This document shows positions 1 to 5,512 of a stretch of 5,512 nt of DNA, one piece after another. Each line of letters opens with the position of its first letter. Position 1 is the first letter of the stretch. Source of the DNA: a bacterium (GTDB lineage: Bacteria; Patescibacteriota; WWE3; 2-01-FULL-39-13; JAQBTZ01). The translations under genes were made by a program, and so were the position numbers. The DNA lies in the NCBI GenBank assembly GCA_027624675.1, contig JAQBTZ010000044.1, positions 1 to 5,512 on the forward strand. Reading direction: 5' to 3'. The notes below the pieces were generated by a model that ran no database searches, had not been told where the DNA came from, and saw nothing but the letters and a program-made list of their open reading frames with translations.

Positions 1-481
1 CACTTAACCCAAAATTTACAGCCAACATTAAAGCCCAGCAAAAAGAAACAAACTTTCCTAGTTTAATTTCTCTTCCTAAGAAATAAATTAGGGCACATAA
101 TAAACTACCAAAAACTGCTACTGTTATTCGTGCAAATAAAGTAAAAGTTGAATTATCAAATGTAGTAAAAATATTTGGAAAAATATTATAAACCTTATCA
201 ACTACCCTAGTGACATAATAAATCAGCACAAACGTAAAAGAAAAAATATTCATTACAGCATGTGGATACTTATATTCTGGTTGTTCTAATTTGGAAAAAT
301 CTTTTGTATTTACAAAGCCAACAGCAACATGTGTTGCTGGTAAAATCATTTTTGGTTCATCAGGTTGAAAGTTGTTAAATGGTAACCCATAATCTATTCC
401 AACTAAACGAATTGTAAGTGCAAATAAGAATATTAAGACTAAAAATGTAAAATCCTTATTAAATTTATTTAATAACCGCAT
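1..481 (-). CDS. GT-C membrane glycosyltransferase, PMT_2/GT39-like (N-terminal part, runs off the window)
   Basis: The first 160 residues are visible; the C-terminus lies beyond base 1. A hydrophobic segment (about residues 11-28) leads into an extracytoplasmic loop with an acidic 'QPDEP' motif (residues 39-43). This is the position of the catalytic Asp/Glu pair in GT-C enzymes of the PMT/ArnT type. A 'YKYPHA' stretch (70-75), a second membrane segment (about 76-90) and a third beginning 'ARITVAVFG' (117-125) also match the family layout. Such proteins transfer a sugar from a polyprenyl-phosphate carrier to an acceptor on the outer face of the membrane; the acceptor here is unknown. The ATG at 481 is chosen because a strong GGAGAGG Shine-Dalgarno sequence sits 6 nt upstream. 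The gene starts 17 bp inside the end of the preceding GT-C gene, so it is probably cotranslated as the third gene of the operon. The family call is good; the substrate cannot be read. Confidence 0.85.
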   Translation of the reverse strand, partial: MRLLNKFNKDFTFLVLIFLFALTIRLVGIDYGLPFNNFQPDEPKMILPATHVAVGFVNTKDFSKLEQPEYKYPHAVMNIFSFTFVLIYYVTRVVDKVYNIFPNIFTTFDNSTFTLFARITVAVFGSLLCALIYFLGREIKLGKFVSFCWALMLAVNFGLS

Positions 482-1988
482 ATAAATCCTCTCCATATTT
501 ATTTTTTGAGGTAAATAATACTTCTTCTAACTTTTCGAGTCCATTCAATCTATCTGATTCTTCTATATATATATTCCCTTGCTTTGCAAATTCATCGTGA
601 TAATAACAATCTACAATATTTGTTCCAACATTACACTGTCTTGAAACAAATTCATCCACATATGGTTTACCTGTATCTGTGTAGCTTTGTGCAAAAAACA
701 GTTGAAAAACATACGGTCTATAAATTCCAAAACCATATACTACATTTTCTGGCTTTGTGATTTTATTTGCAAATATCGTTGCTTGTTTTATACCTGGATA
801 AAATTCTTCGTGTCCTTCTTTATTATAAAAAAAATAATTAATCAAAAATACAGTATGAATTAAGCATACTAAGATAAATATTATCTTAAACAATTTAGGG
901 TTTTTTCTTAAAATATAACTTCCTGCATAAGCAGCTAGTAATGAAATTGGGATTGCTACACCAATTGTCCGTAAAGAATGACTTGGCTCTGTTAAATACC
1001 CTGGCAACATACTAGCAACATAAACAATCAAAACAACTCCTAAAAATTCTTTATTTTTTCTAAGAGCTATTACTATAGCAATCAAAGATAAAATAATAAT
1101 GACTGGATTTTCAAAACCAAACCCCGATACAGAGTATCTTGGATTAAAATCACCCTCTCTAAATACATAATCCCAAGAATAATAAGACTTAAAGTTTTTT
1201 GTAAATAATTCGAGTGCATTTATCTCATCAAATACTGCAACCTTTGATGTTCGTGCCGAAAAATCATCATCAAAAAAACTTAGATAGTAAATTGGAGTTG
1301 CAAGTGTAATAAATATCAAAGATCCAACAATTAAATTAATAATTCCTACTCTTATATTCTTGTTAAATACAATATATATTACTAACAAACCAAGCACAGG
1401 TACCATTACCCTACTTACAGCATATGTCAAGAGCATTAAACCCAAACTTAACATTAAAAATGGAAAATTATTCTCATTTTTCTTAGTTTTATAAAAAAAC
1501 AATAAAATCAATGTTAAAAATAACGGGATAAAATTTGCCCTAAAACCAATTCTACTAAATATAAAATTAACAAAACTTACCGATAAAAAAAATGCAGCTA
1601 AATAAACAGTTAAAGTCTCTTGAAAAATTTCTTTTGCAACTCTACTTATCAAATAAATTGATACAAAACTAATTAAAACTGCTAAAATTCGAACAGAAAA
1701 TTCAGAACGCCCAAACAAATATATAAATGGTACTAGCATATATTTATATGTTGGTTCTAATAAATCTGTATCATGTAATTTAAAGAAAACAGGATATTTT
1801 TCGCCATAAATATTTGTACCATTAATACCCAATGTATAAGCATCTAAGCCATTAGCAATTTCATCTCTATGCATTGCGTAGTTATCAAGATCAACAATCC
1901 TGACTACAGCAAAAATACAAGTTACAATTAAAATAATTAAAAAGAAAGATTTTAATGATAAATTAAGTTTCTCAAAAATTCTAATCAT
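465..1988 (-). CDS. GT-C membrane glycosyltransferase, PMT_2/GT39-like
   Basis: About 507 aa with roughly ten hydrophobic segments, followed by a soluble, probably extracytoplasmic, tail (about residues 387-507). After the first membrane segment (about 13-32) the first loop carries 'HRDE' (40-43), the acidic pair expected of PMT/ArnT-like GT-C enzymes. 'EPTYKYMLVPF' (78-88) and a 'FGRSEFSVRI' stretch (92-101) follow, both typical of PMT_2 proteins. A later loop has 'EPSHSLRT' (334-341), where this family often has a His-x-x-Arg motif. The expected role is transfer of a sugar from polyprenyl phosphate to an outer-face acceptor (glycan, lipid or protein). Start: the ATG at 1988 overlaps the upstream stop as ATGATTAG, which favours coupled translation. 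A GTG at 2012 would add eight residues but gives a 32-bp overlap. Neither start has a clear Shine-Dalgarno sequence. The precise acceptor and sugar are unknown. Confidence 0.88.
   Translation of the reverse strand: MIRIFEKLNLSLKSFFLIILIVTCIFAVVRIVDLDNYAMHRDEIANGLDAYTLGINGTNIYGEKYPVFFKLHDTDLLEPTYKYMLVPFIYLFGRSEFSVRILAVLISFVSIYLISRVAKEIFQETLTVYLAAFFLSVSFVNFIFSRIGFRANFIPLFLTLILLFFYKTKKNENNFPFLMLSLGLMLLTYAVSRVMVPVLGLLVIYIVFNKNIRVGIINLIVGSLIFITLATPIYYLSFFDDDFSARTSKVAVFDEINALELFTKNFKSYYSWDYVFREGDFNPRYSVSGFGFENPVIIILSLIAIVIALRKNKEFLGVVLIVYVASMLPGYLTEPSHSLRTIGVAIPISLLAAYAGSYILRKNPKLFKIIFILVCLIHTVFLINYFFYNKEGHEEFYPGIKQATIFANKITKPENVVYGFGIYRPYVFQLFFAQSYTDTGKPYVDEFVSRQCNVGTNIVDCYYHDEFAKQGNIYIEESDRLNGLEKLEEVLFTSKNKYGEDLYAVIK
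488..494 (-). promoter_or_regulatory. Strong Shine-Dalgarno site inside the upstream gene
   Basis: On the minus strand this reads GGAGAGG, followed by a 6-nt spacer (482-487) and the ATG at 481-479. It lies within the last codons of the upstream GT-C gene. It fixes the start of the downstream gene and shows that this organism uses Shine-Dalgarno initiation for internal operon genes. Confidence 0.75.
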
Positions 1989-3003
1989 TCGATTTGCTTT
2001 TATTAAAGTCACCCAACGCTAATAAACCAGTCCCAATAAACCAAACATAATACTGAGGAAATGCCTTACTATTAAATAAGAAGAACCAAAAAAACACTAA
2101 AAATACTAAAAGCTTTATTGAAAACTTATCTTTATATGTTAAATACAATATTGGCAAATAAGAAAATATAAAATATAACCTATTTATCATTAATATTACA
2201 AATCTATTTTTTAATACTCCTTCTTGATATGTTATTTGTGAAACGTTGTCCATAAAAGGCAAAAAGTAATTATCATCAGGCTTTCTAGTAAAATTAAACA
2301 TTATAGAATAGAAAAACCCTTTAAAATCTACAAATATTGAGGGAATAATAGTAATAATAATAGGCACAACTACAAACAAAATATATTTAAGCATGTTCTT
2401 TATCCCATAATGTTTAAACCAATATATTGCAAAAACTGGTAACACAAATAAACCAAAATGTTTAAATAGTATAGAACAACTTAACAAAATTGCAGACAAA
2501 ATATTTTTTTTACCAAGGTAATAAATTGATGCAATCAAAAAAACAAGCGCAACTGGGTCAAAATATCCACCAAAAAATGCATTTGTCGACCATCTATTAA
2601 ACAAAAAAAATATCAATCCAAAAAACCCTGTAAGCCTACCCTGTTTTTCCTTAAGATAAGTATAAATAATTAGTGCAGAAAAAATATCTGCAACCAAAAT
2701 TAGGTATTGAAAATTATCGTATGATTGCTCAACTGAAATCTTACCAAAATCAGTAAATACCATCATAAAGTAATAAACAGAAGGAAATAAAACTGGCAAC
2801 TTTCCTCCACTTGCCTCTTCGTGTGTAAGACTACCTTTAAGTATTCTTAAATAAATTGGTTCTCCTCTACTCAGTTTGATTGATTCATTTCTAATATAGT
2901 CAAAATCAGCACCATATCCTGTTGCATCTAAAATATTAGTTCTAAATATAAATATACCTATTAAAAATAAAACTAATAATAATTTTTCATAATTTATACT
3001 CAT
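1981..3003 (-). CDS. GT-C membrane glycosyltransferase, GT87/DUF2029-like
   Basis: A 340-aa, very hydrophobic protein with about eight to nine membrane segments. After the N-terminal segment (about 6-20) comes 'ADFDYIRNE' plus 'LSRGEPIY' (32-51). This resembles the first-loop 'DFxxY...GxxxY' signature of GT87 mannosyltransferase-like proteins. 'LVADIFSALIIY' (103-114), 'GGYFDPVALVF' (145-155), 'LFKHFGLFVLPV' (179-190) and 'FPQYYVWF' (315-322) also fit GT87/PIG-M-like GT-C enzymes. It probably uses a polyprenyl-phosphate sugar on the outer membrane face. At 340 aa it is short for the family, but both ends look intact. It is the first gene of the minus-strand operon, and its stop overlaps the next gene's ATG. 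No Shine-Dalgarno precedes the ATG at 3003, but an extended -10 motif sits 6 nt away, consistent with a leaderless start. The membrane GT-C call is firm; the GT87 assignment rests on motif resemblance. Confidence 0.8.
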   Translation of the reverse strand: MSINYEKLLLVLFLIGIFIFRTNILDATGYGADFDYIRNESIKLSRGEPIYLRILKGSLTHEEASGGKLPVLFPSVYYFMMVFTDFGKISVEQSYDNFQYLILVADIFSALIIYTYLKEKQGRLTGFFGLIFFLFNRWSTNAFFGGYFDPVALVFLIASIYYLGKKNILSAILLSCSILFKHFGLFVLPVFAIYWFKHYGIKNMLKYILFVVVPIIITIIPSIFVDFKGFFYSIMFNFTRKPDDNYFLPFMDNVSQITYQEGVLKNRFVILMINRLYFIFSYLPILYLTYKDKFSIKLLVFLVFFWFFLFNSKAFPQYYVWFIGTGLLALGDFNKSKSND

Positions 3004-3009
3004 AAATTA

Positions 3010-3018
3010 ATTTTAACA
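3010..3018 (-). promoter_or_regulatory. Extended -10 promoter for the GT-C operon (predicted leaderless)
   Basis: Read on the minus strand this is TGT-TAAAAT: a TGn extension (3018-3016) and a -10 hexamer with five of six consensus bases (3015-3010). Six bases separate the hexamer from the ATG at 3003, which puts the predicted +1 on the A of the start codon. No good -35 is seen at 16-18 bp, which is tolerable for an extended -10. The background is AT-rich, so the hexamer alone would be weak evidence. Confidence 0.5.
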
Positions 3019-3055
3019 AAAACCTAATAAGTTAATAGCAAAATAAACAATTACT

Positions 3056-3064
3056 TGATATCAT
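3056..3064 (+). promoter_or_regulatory. Extended -10 promoter for the GT2 operon (predicted leaderless)
   Basis: The sequence TGA-TATCAT has a TGn extension (3056-3058) and a -10 hexamer with five of six consensus bases (3059-3064). It ends 6 nt before the ATG at 3071, so the predicted +1 is the A of the start codon. No Shine-Dalgarno sequence precedes this ATG and no clear -35 is visible. The arrangement mirrors the promoter on the opposite strand. Confidence 0.5.
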
Positions 3065-3070
3065 TTCCAT

Positions 3071-4015
3071 ATGAAAACAATATCAATAGTTATCCCCTGT
3101 TACAATGAGCAAGAAGTTTTGCCCGAACTATTTAAAAGACTAACTTCTGTAACTAATGCATGGGAATACAATGTGGAAATGATCTGTATTAACGACGGAT
3201 CTAAAGACAACACCTGGCAGTTACTAAAACAACAGGCAGATAAAGATAGCAGATGGAAGATTATTTCCTTCTCAAGAAACTTTGGACACCAAACAGCGGT
3301 ATCATGTGGATTAACCTATACAGTTGGTGATGCAGTTTTTATAATAGATGCAGACTTACAAGACCCTCCAGAAGTTTTAGAAAGTTTTTTAAACAAATGG
3401 GAAGATGGATTTGATGTAGTTTATGCTATTCGAAAGGCAAGAAAAGAATCAATATTTAAGAAATTCTCATACTGGGCATTTTACAGAGTACTCTCAAAAT
3501 TATCTGACTTAAAAATCCCCCTAGATTCTGGTGATTTCTCGTTAATGGATAGAAAAGTTGTAAATGTAATAAATGCTCTTCCAGAACGCAATAGATTTGT
3601 TAGAGGTCTTAGAGCATGGGCTGGATTTAAACAAGTCGGGTTAGAGTATGAAAGACAGGCTAGATTTGCAGGGGAAACTAAATATCCATTTAAGAAATTA
3701 TTAAAGTTAGCATCAGATGGAATAATTTCGTTTTCATCTACCCCATTAATTATCTCTGCATATATTGGGATGATAGTTTCATTTTTAGCATTTATTGGAG
3801 TCATTTTTGCGATTTTACAAAGAATCTTTAGTCCATTTTTTATCTCAATCGGAATTGGTCCAATAGCAGGGTATTCTACAACTATAATGGCAATAATGTT
3901 TTTAGGTGGAATACAACTAATTTTCTTAGGGATAATCGGAATGTATTTAGGTCGAATTTATGACGAAGTTAAACAAAGACCAAATTGGGTAATCGACGAA
4001 AGCATAAACCTATAA
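3071..4015 (+). CDS. GT2 polyprenyl-phosphate glycosyltransferase (GtrB/DPM1-like)
   Basis: A 314-aa protein with an N-terminal GT-A catalytic domain and two C-terminal membrane segments. Visible motifs are 'IVIPCYNE' (6-13), 'INDGSKDNT' (40-48), 'SRNFGHQ' (68-74), the metal/nucleotide-sugar motif 'DADLQDPP' (93-100), 'SGDFSLMDR' (153-161), 'RNRFVRGL' (173-180) and 'RFAGETKYPFKKL' (198-210). Membrane segments lie at about 224-250 and 268-293, ending in 'YDEVKQRP' (297-304). This is the classic layout of bactoprenol glucosyltransferase GtrB, ArnC and related dolichyl-phosphate mannose synthases. They move a sugar from an NDP-sugar to polyprenyl phosphate on the cytoplasmic face. The product would feed GT-C enzymes such as those encoded divergently next door. 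Length and motifs are complete. Which sugar is used cannot be told from sequence. The ATG is followed directly by the first beta strand, so the start is secure. Confidence 0.95.
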   Translation: MKTISIVIPCYNEQEVLPELFKRLTSVTNAWEYNVEMICINDGSKDNTWQLLKQQADKDSRWKIISFSRNFGHQTAVSCGLTYTVGDAVFIIDADLQDPPEVLESFLNKWEDGFDVVYAIRKARKESIFKKFSYWAFYRVLSKLSDLKIPLDSGDFSLMDRKVVNVINALPERNRFVRGLRAWAGFKQVGLEYERQARFAGETKYPFKKLLKLASDGIISFSSTPLIISAYIGMIVSFLAFIGVIFAILQRIFSPFFISIGIGPIAGYSTTIMAIMFLGGIQLIFLGIIGMYLGRIYDEVKQRPNWVIDESINL

Positions 4016-4025
4016 AATTAGTTGT

Positions 4026-4033
4026 AAAAAGGT
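4026..4033 (+). promoter_or_regulatory. Ribosome binding site of the KilA-N gene
   Basis: An AAAAAGGT stretch ends 3 nt before the ATG at 4037 (AGG to ATG spacing 4 nt). It is a modest Shine-Dalgarno site, slightly close to the start. It supports translation from a shared transcript with the GT2 gene, which ends only 21 bp upstream. Confidence 0.5.
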
Positions 4034-4036
4034 ACT

Positions 4037-4885
4037 ATGAAAAAAGAACCTATACACAAAACTAAAAAAATTGTCGTTCAAGGGAGTCAAATTAGTATTA
4101 TATTACGTCAAGGAGATGAAGATTTTATTTCTCTAACTGACATGGCAAAGGTTAAAGCTTACGACAGTGGAGTTGTAATTTCCAATTGGCTTACCACAAA
4201 ATATACAATTCAGTTTATTGGTGCATGGGAAAAATTACACAATCCAGATTTTAATCTTATGGAATTCCATAAGACTAAAAATGAGGTGGGAACGAATGGG
4301 TTTATTATTTCTTCTTCAATGTGGATTAAAAATACAAGTGCAATTGGAATACGTTCCAGTGCGGGAAGATATGGAGGGACATTCGCTCACAGAGATATTG
4401 CTTTTGAGTTTGCAACGTGGTTATCACCAGAATTTAAACTTTATTTGATTAAAGAATTTCAAAGATTAAAACAAGAAGAAAATAGAAAACTTGAGTTAGG
4501 TTGGGATATTAAACGCCAGTTGACAAAGATTAATTATAAAATCCATACGGATGCAATACAAACACATTTAATTCCTCTAGAACTTAACAAACAGGCAACT
4601 AATACAGTTTATGCAAGCGAAGCAGATGTCTTGAATGTAGCTTTATTTGGCAAAACTGCCAAAGATTGGCGAAGTGAAAACCCATATTCTAAAAAAGATG
4701 GGAATATCCGTGATTACGCAGATGTAACTCAACTGGTAGTGTTGGCAAATTTAGAAGGCATAAATGCCGAGCTTATTAAACAAAAAATCTCTCAATCTGA
4801 CAGATTAAGCAGGTTGAATCAAATCGCCATTTCTCAAATGCAATCACTTATTGGTAATTCTTCTATCAAAAAACTGATAGCCTAA
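4037..4885 (+). CDS. KilA-N domain protein (phage-type DNA-binding)
   Basis: A 282-aa soluble protein. The N-terminal half (about residues 12-145) is a KilA-N domain: 'FISLTDMAK' (30-38), a 'WL..K.TIQFIGAWEKLHNPDFN' pattern (51-73), and the hallmark block from 'GRYGGTFAHRDIAFEFA' (110-126) through 'WLSPEFKLYLIKEF' (128-141). KilA-N is a DNA-binding fold first described in phage P1 KilA and large DNA viruses, and is common in prophages and scattered bacterial genomes. The remainder (about 146-282) is mostly predicted helical and charged, and I do not recognise it as a named domain. There is no signal peptide or membrane segment. Its position 21 bp after the GT2 gene suggests cotranscription, but a phage-type regulator has no evident role in glycosylation, so it may be an acquired accessory gene. 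The gene looks intact. The cellular function is unknown; a transcriptional regulator or a remnant of a defence or mobile module are both possible. Confidence 0.88.
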   Translation: MKKEPIHKTKKIVVQGSQISIILRQGDEDFISLTDMAKVKAYDSGVVISNWLTTKYTIQFIGAWEKLHNPDFNLMEFHKTKNEVGTNGFIISSSMWIKNTSAIGIRSSAGRYGGTFAHRDIAFEFATWLSPEFKLYLIKEFQRLKQEENRKLELGWDIKRQLTKINYKIHTDAIQTHLIPLELNKQATNTVYASEADVLNVALFGKTAKDWRSENPYSKKDGNIRDYADVTQLVVLANLEGINAELIKQKISQSDRLSRLNQIAISQMQSLIGNSSIKKLIA

Positions 4886-4906
4886 TAGTAGGATTAATAA
4901 ACACAT

Positions 4907-5110
4907 ATGAAAAACTGGTCAACAGATACCAAACGTCTTAAAAAAGATAAAGAGAAATACACTGTTTGGAAACTTGAGCAACTAATCAATTTTGGGTTAG
5001 ATGGCCAAAAATTATCTGAAAAAGACCTACGTAAATATTTTACTAAACTTTCAATTGATCCTCTTAAAAAAGCATTTTTACACCGAATTTTATGGCCAAT
5101 ACAATCTTAA
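4907..5110 (+). CDS. Small basic protein of unknown function (67 aa)
   Basis: A 67-aa lysine-rich protein (13 Lys, 3 Arg against 8 Asp/Glu) with no signal peptide or membrane segment. It starts 'MKNWSTDTKRLKKDKEKY', continues with 'WKLEQLINFGLDGQKLS' (21-37) and ends in a short amphipathic helix with 'LHRILWP' (58-64). The spaced aromatic and leucine residues suggest a compact helical domain. It lies 21 bp after the KilA-N gene and is probably cotranscribed. The nearest Shine-Dalgarno-like AGG (4890-4892) is 14 nt from the ATG, which is far for efficient initiation. From memory, similar small proteins occur in Patescibacteria, sometimes next to AbiEii-type nucleotidyltransferase genes, which would suggest an antitoxin or accessory role. 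No nucleotidyltransferase is present here, and I cannot verify that recollection. It reads as a real gene because the composition is protein-like, the spacing is operon-like and no competing frame exists. Confidence 0.65.
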   Translation: MKNWSTDTKRLKKDKEKYTVWKLEQLINFGLDGQKLSEKDLRKYFTKLSIDPLKKAFLHRILWPIQS

Positions 5111-5132
5111 CGTTATACCAAGCTTAATAGTC

Positions 5133-5152
5133 ATCCTCGCTACGTCGAGGAT
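5133..5152. other. Hairpin 1 of the palindromic element
   Basis: A perfect 7-bp stem ATCCTCG (5133-5139) / CGAGGAT (5146-5152) encloses a 6-nt loop. No T-tract follows on either strand, so it is not a canonical intrinsic terminator, although it could weakly stop or stabilise the convergent transcripts. Confidence 0.6.
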
Positions 5153-5185
5153 CAGTTAGATAATTAACAAGACGATTCCGATTCC

Positions 5186-5219
5186 CTGCCTATGCCTACG
5201 CATACAAGTGCACAGGCAG
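5186..5219. other. Hairpin 2 of the palindromic element
   Basis: CTGCCTATGC (5186-5195) pairs with GCACAGGCAG (5210-5219): nine of ten base pairs, with one A-C mismatch and a 14-nt loop. A smaller alternative stem TATGC/GCATA (5191-5195 with 5200-5204) can form inside it. No T-tract follows. Confidence 0.6.
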
Positions 5220-5251
5220 ATGGACTGTGCCAGAACGACGAACAAAAAAAA

Positions 5252-5512
5252 TTACAAACTACCCAACGCCTCTTTTGCATTTTCATTATTCGAATCAAGC
5301 TTTAAAACTTTCTCAAAACTCTCTTTTGCTTTTGTTTTATCACCAAGATTAATATAAACCACACCAATATTATTTAATATACTCAAATTTGCAGGATTGA
5401 TTTTATAAGCAGTATTCAAATTTTCAAGAGCAAGATCAAACTTACTCTGTGCAAAATAAACAGAAGCAATATTTTTGTAACTTTGCCATAAATTAGGATT
5501 ATATTTAATAGC
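5252..5512 (-). CDS. TPR-repeat protein (C-terminal part, start beyond the window)
   Basis: The last 86 residues of a minus-strand gene are visible, open to the window edge and ending in TAA at 5254-5252. Two complete tetratricopeptide units can be seen. The first runs from about residue 7 to 40 ('NIASVYFAQSKFDLALENL' core). The second runs from about 41 to 74 ('NNIGVVYINLGDKTKAKES' core). A capping helix follows, and 'AIKYNP' at the left edge is the end of an earlier unit, so the array continues upstream. TPRs mediate protein-protein contacts. In bacteria of this kind such arrays often form the C-terminal part of larger membrane proteins, including O-antigen-ligase-like or GT-C proteins, which would suit the neighbourhood, but nothing visible here proves that. 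The gene is convergent with the 67-aa gene and is separated from it by the palindromic element. Confidence 0.85.
   Translation of the reverse strand, partial: AIKYNPNLWQSYKNIASVYFAQSKFDLALENLNTAYKINPANLSILNNIGVVYINLGDKTKAKESFEKVLKLDSNNENAKEALGSL

Larger units (their letters stand above)
5130..5239. repeat. GC-rich palindromic intergenic element (REP/MITE-like)
   Basis: This stretch is about 50% GC (55 of 110 bases in 5131-5240), against 19 of 60 in the next 60 bases and a generally AT-rich window. It contains two hairpins, a direct repeat GATTCCGATTCC (5174-5185), and ends that are imperfect inverted copies of each other: GTCATCCTC at the left and CAGAACGAC at the right pair at 6 of 9 positions. 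The GTCAT...-type start and ...GAAYGAC-type end resemble the dispersed intergenic repeats seen in many bacterial genomes. No open reading frame of note crosses it. Only one copy is in this window, so its repeat nature is inferred. Confidence 0.55.

Noticed and set aside
3481..3804. A 107-codon open frame on the minus strand inside the GT2 gene
   Set aside because: It lies wholly within the strongly supported GT2 coding sequence, opposite conserved catalytic-domain and membrane regions, and its translation resembles no protein family.
4218..4448. A 76-codon open frame on the plus strand inside the KilA-N gene
   Set aside because: It overlaps the KilA-N hallmark region in another frame and has no ribosome binding site or recognisable motif, so it is a frame shadow.
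4886..4906. Separate promoter for the 67-aa gene
   Set aside because: The 21-bp gap holds no TGn-extended -10 at leaderless distance and the closest hexamers match the consensus poorly, so cotranscription with the KilA-N gene is simpler.
5133..5219. Intrinsic terminator for the convergent genes
   Set aside because: Both hairpins lack a following T-tract on either strand. The A-run at 5243-5250 gives T's before, not after, the hairpins when read on the minus strand.
5130..5239. CRISPR array or tRNA-like gene in the GC-rich stretch
   Set aside because: There is no regularly spaced repeat set and no cloverleaf with a T-loop or anticodon arm; only two independent hairpins can be drawn.

Overview
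The window is AT-rich and gene-dense, with short or overlapping gene junctions and mostly envelope-glycan genes. It looks bacterial. The sequence-divergent GT-C membrane glycosyltransferases, the compact layout and the small 'MKNWSTDT' type protein suggest a Patescibacteria (CPR)-like genome, for example the Microgenomates/WWE3 side. That placement is inference, since no rRNA or marker gene is present. No in-frame TGA is seen and the complete genes stop at TAA or TAG, so nothing points to an altered genetic code.

Left half (1-3003, minus strand): three consecutive multi-pass GT-C glycosyltransferase genes are read right to left as an operon. In transcription order they are a GT87-like protein of 340 aa, a PMT_2/GT39-like protein of about 507 aa, and a second PMT_2-like protein cut off by the window edge. 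Each gene overlaps the next by a few bases (8 and 17 bp), which suggests translational coupling.

Centre (3004-3070): this is a 67-bp divergent promoter region. On each strand a TGn-extended -10 hexamer ends exactly 6 nt before the ATG, and neither start has a convincing Shine-Dalgarno sequence. That geometry predicts leaderless transcripts in both directions.

Right half, plus strand (3071-5110): a GtrB/DPM1-like GT2 enzyme, which should make a polyprenyl-phosphate sugar, is followed 21 bp later by a KilA-N domain protein of phage-type ancestry. After another 21 bp comes a 67-aa basic protein of unknown function. The GT2 product is the kind of lipid-linked donor that GT-C enzymes use, so the two divergent transcripts plausibly form one extracytoplasmic glycosylation locus. 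The KilA-N gene and the small gene do not obviously belong to that pathway and may be an accessory insertion.

Right end: a 110-bp, 50% GC palindromic element (5130-5239) stands out from the AT-rich surroundings and looks like a dispersed intergenic repeat (REP/MITE-like). It lies between the convergent 67-aa gene and the C-terminal end of a TPR protein (5252-5512, minus strand, continuing past the window).
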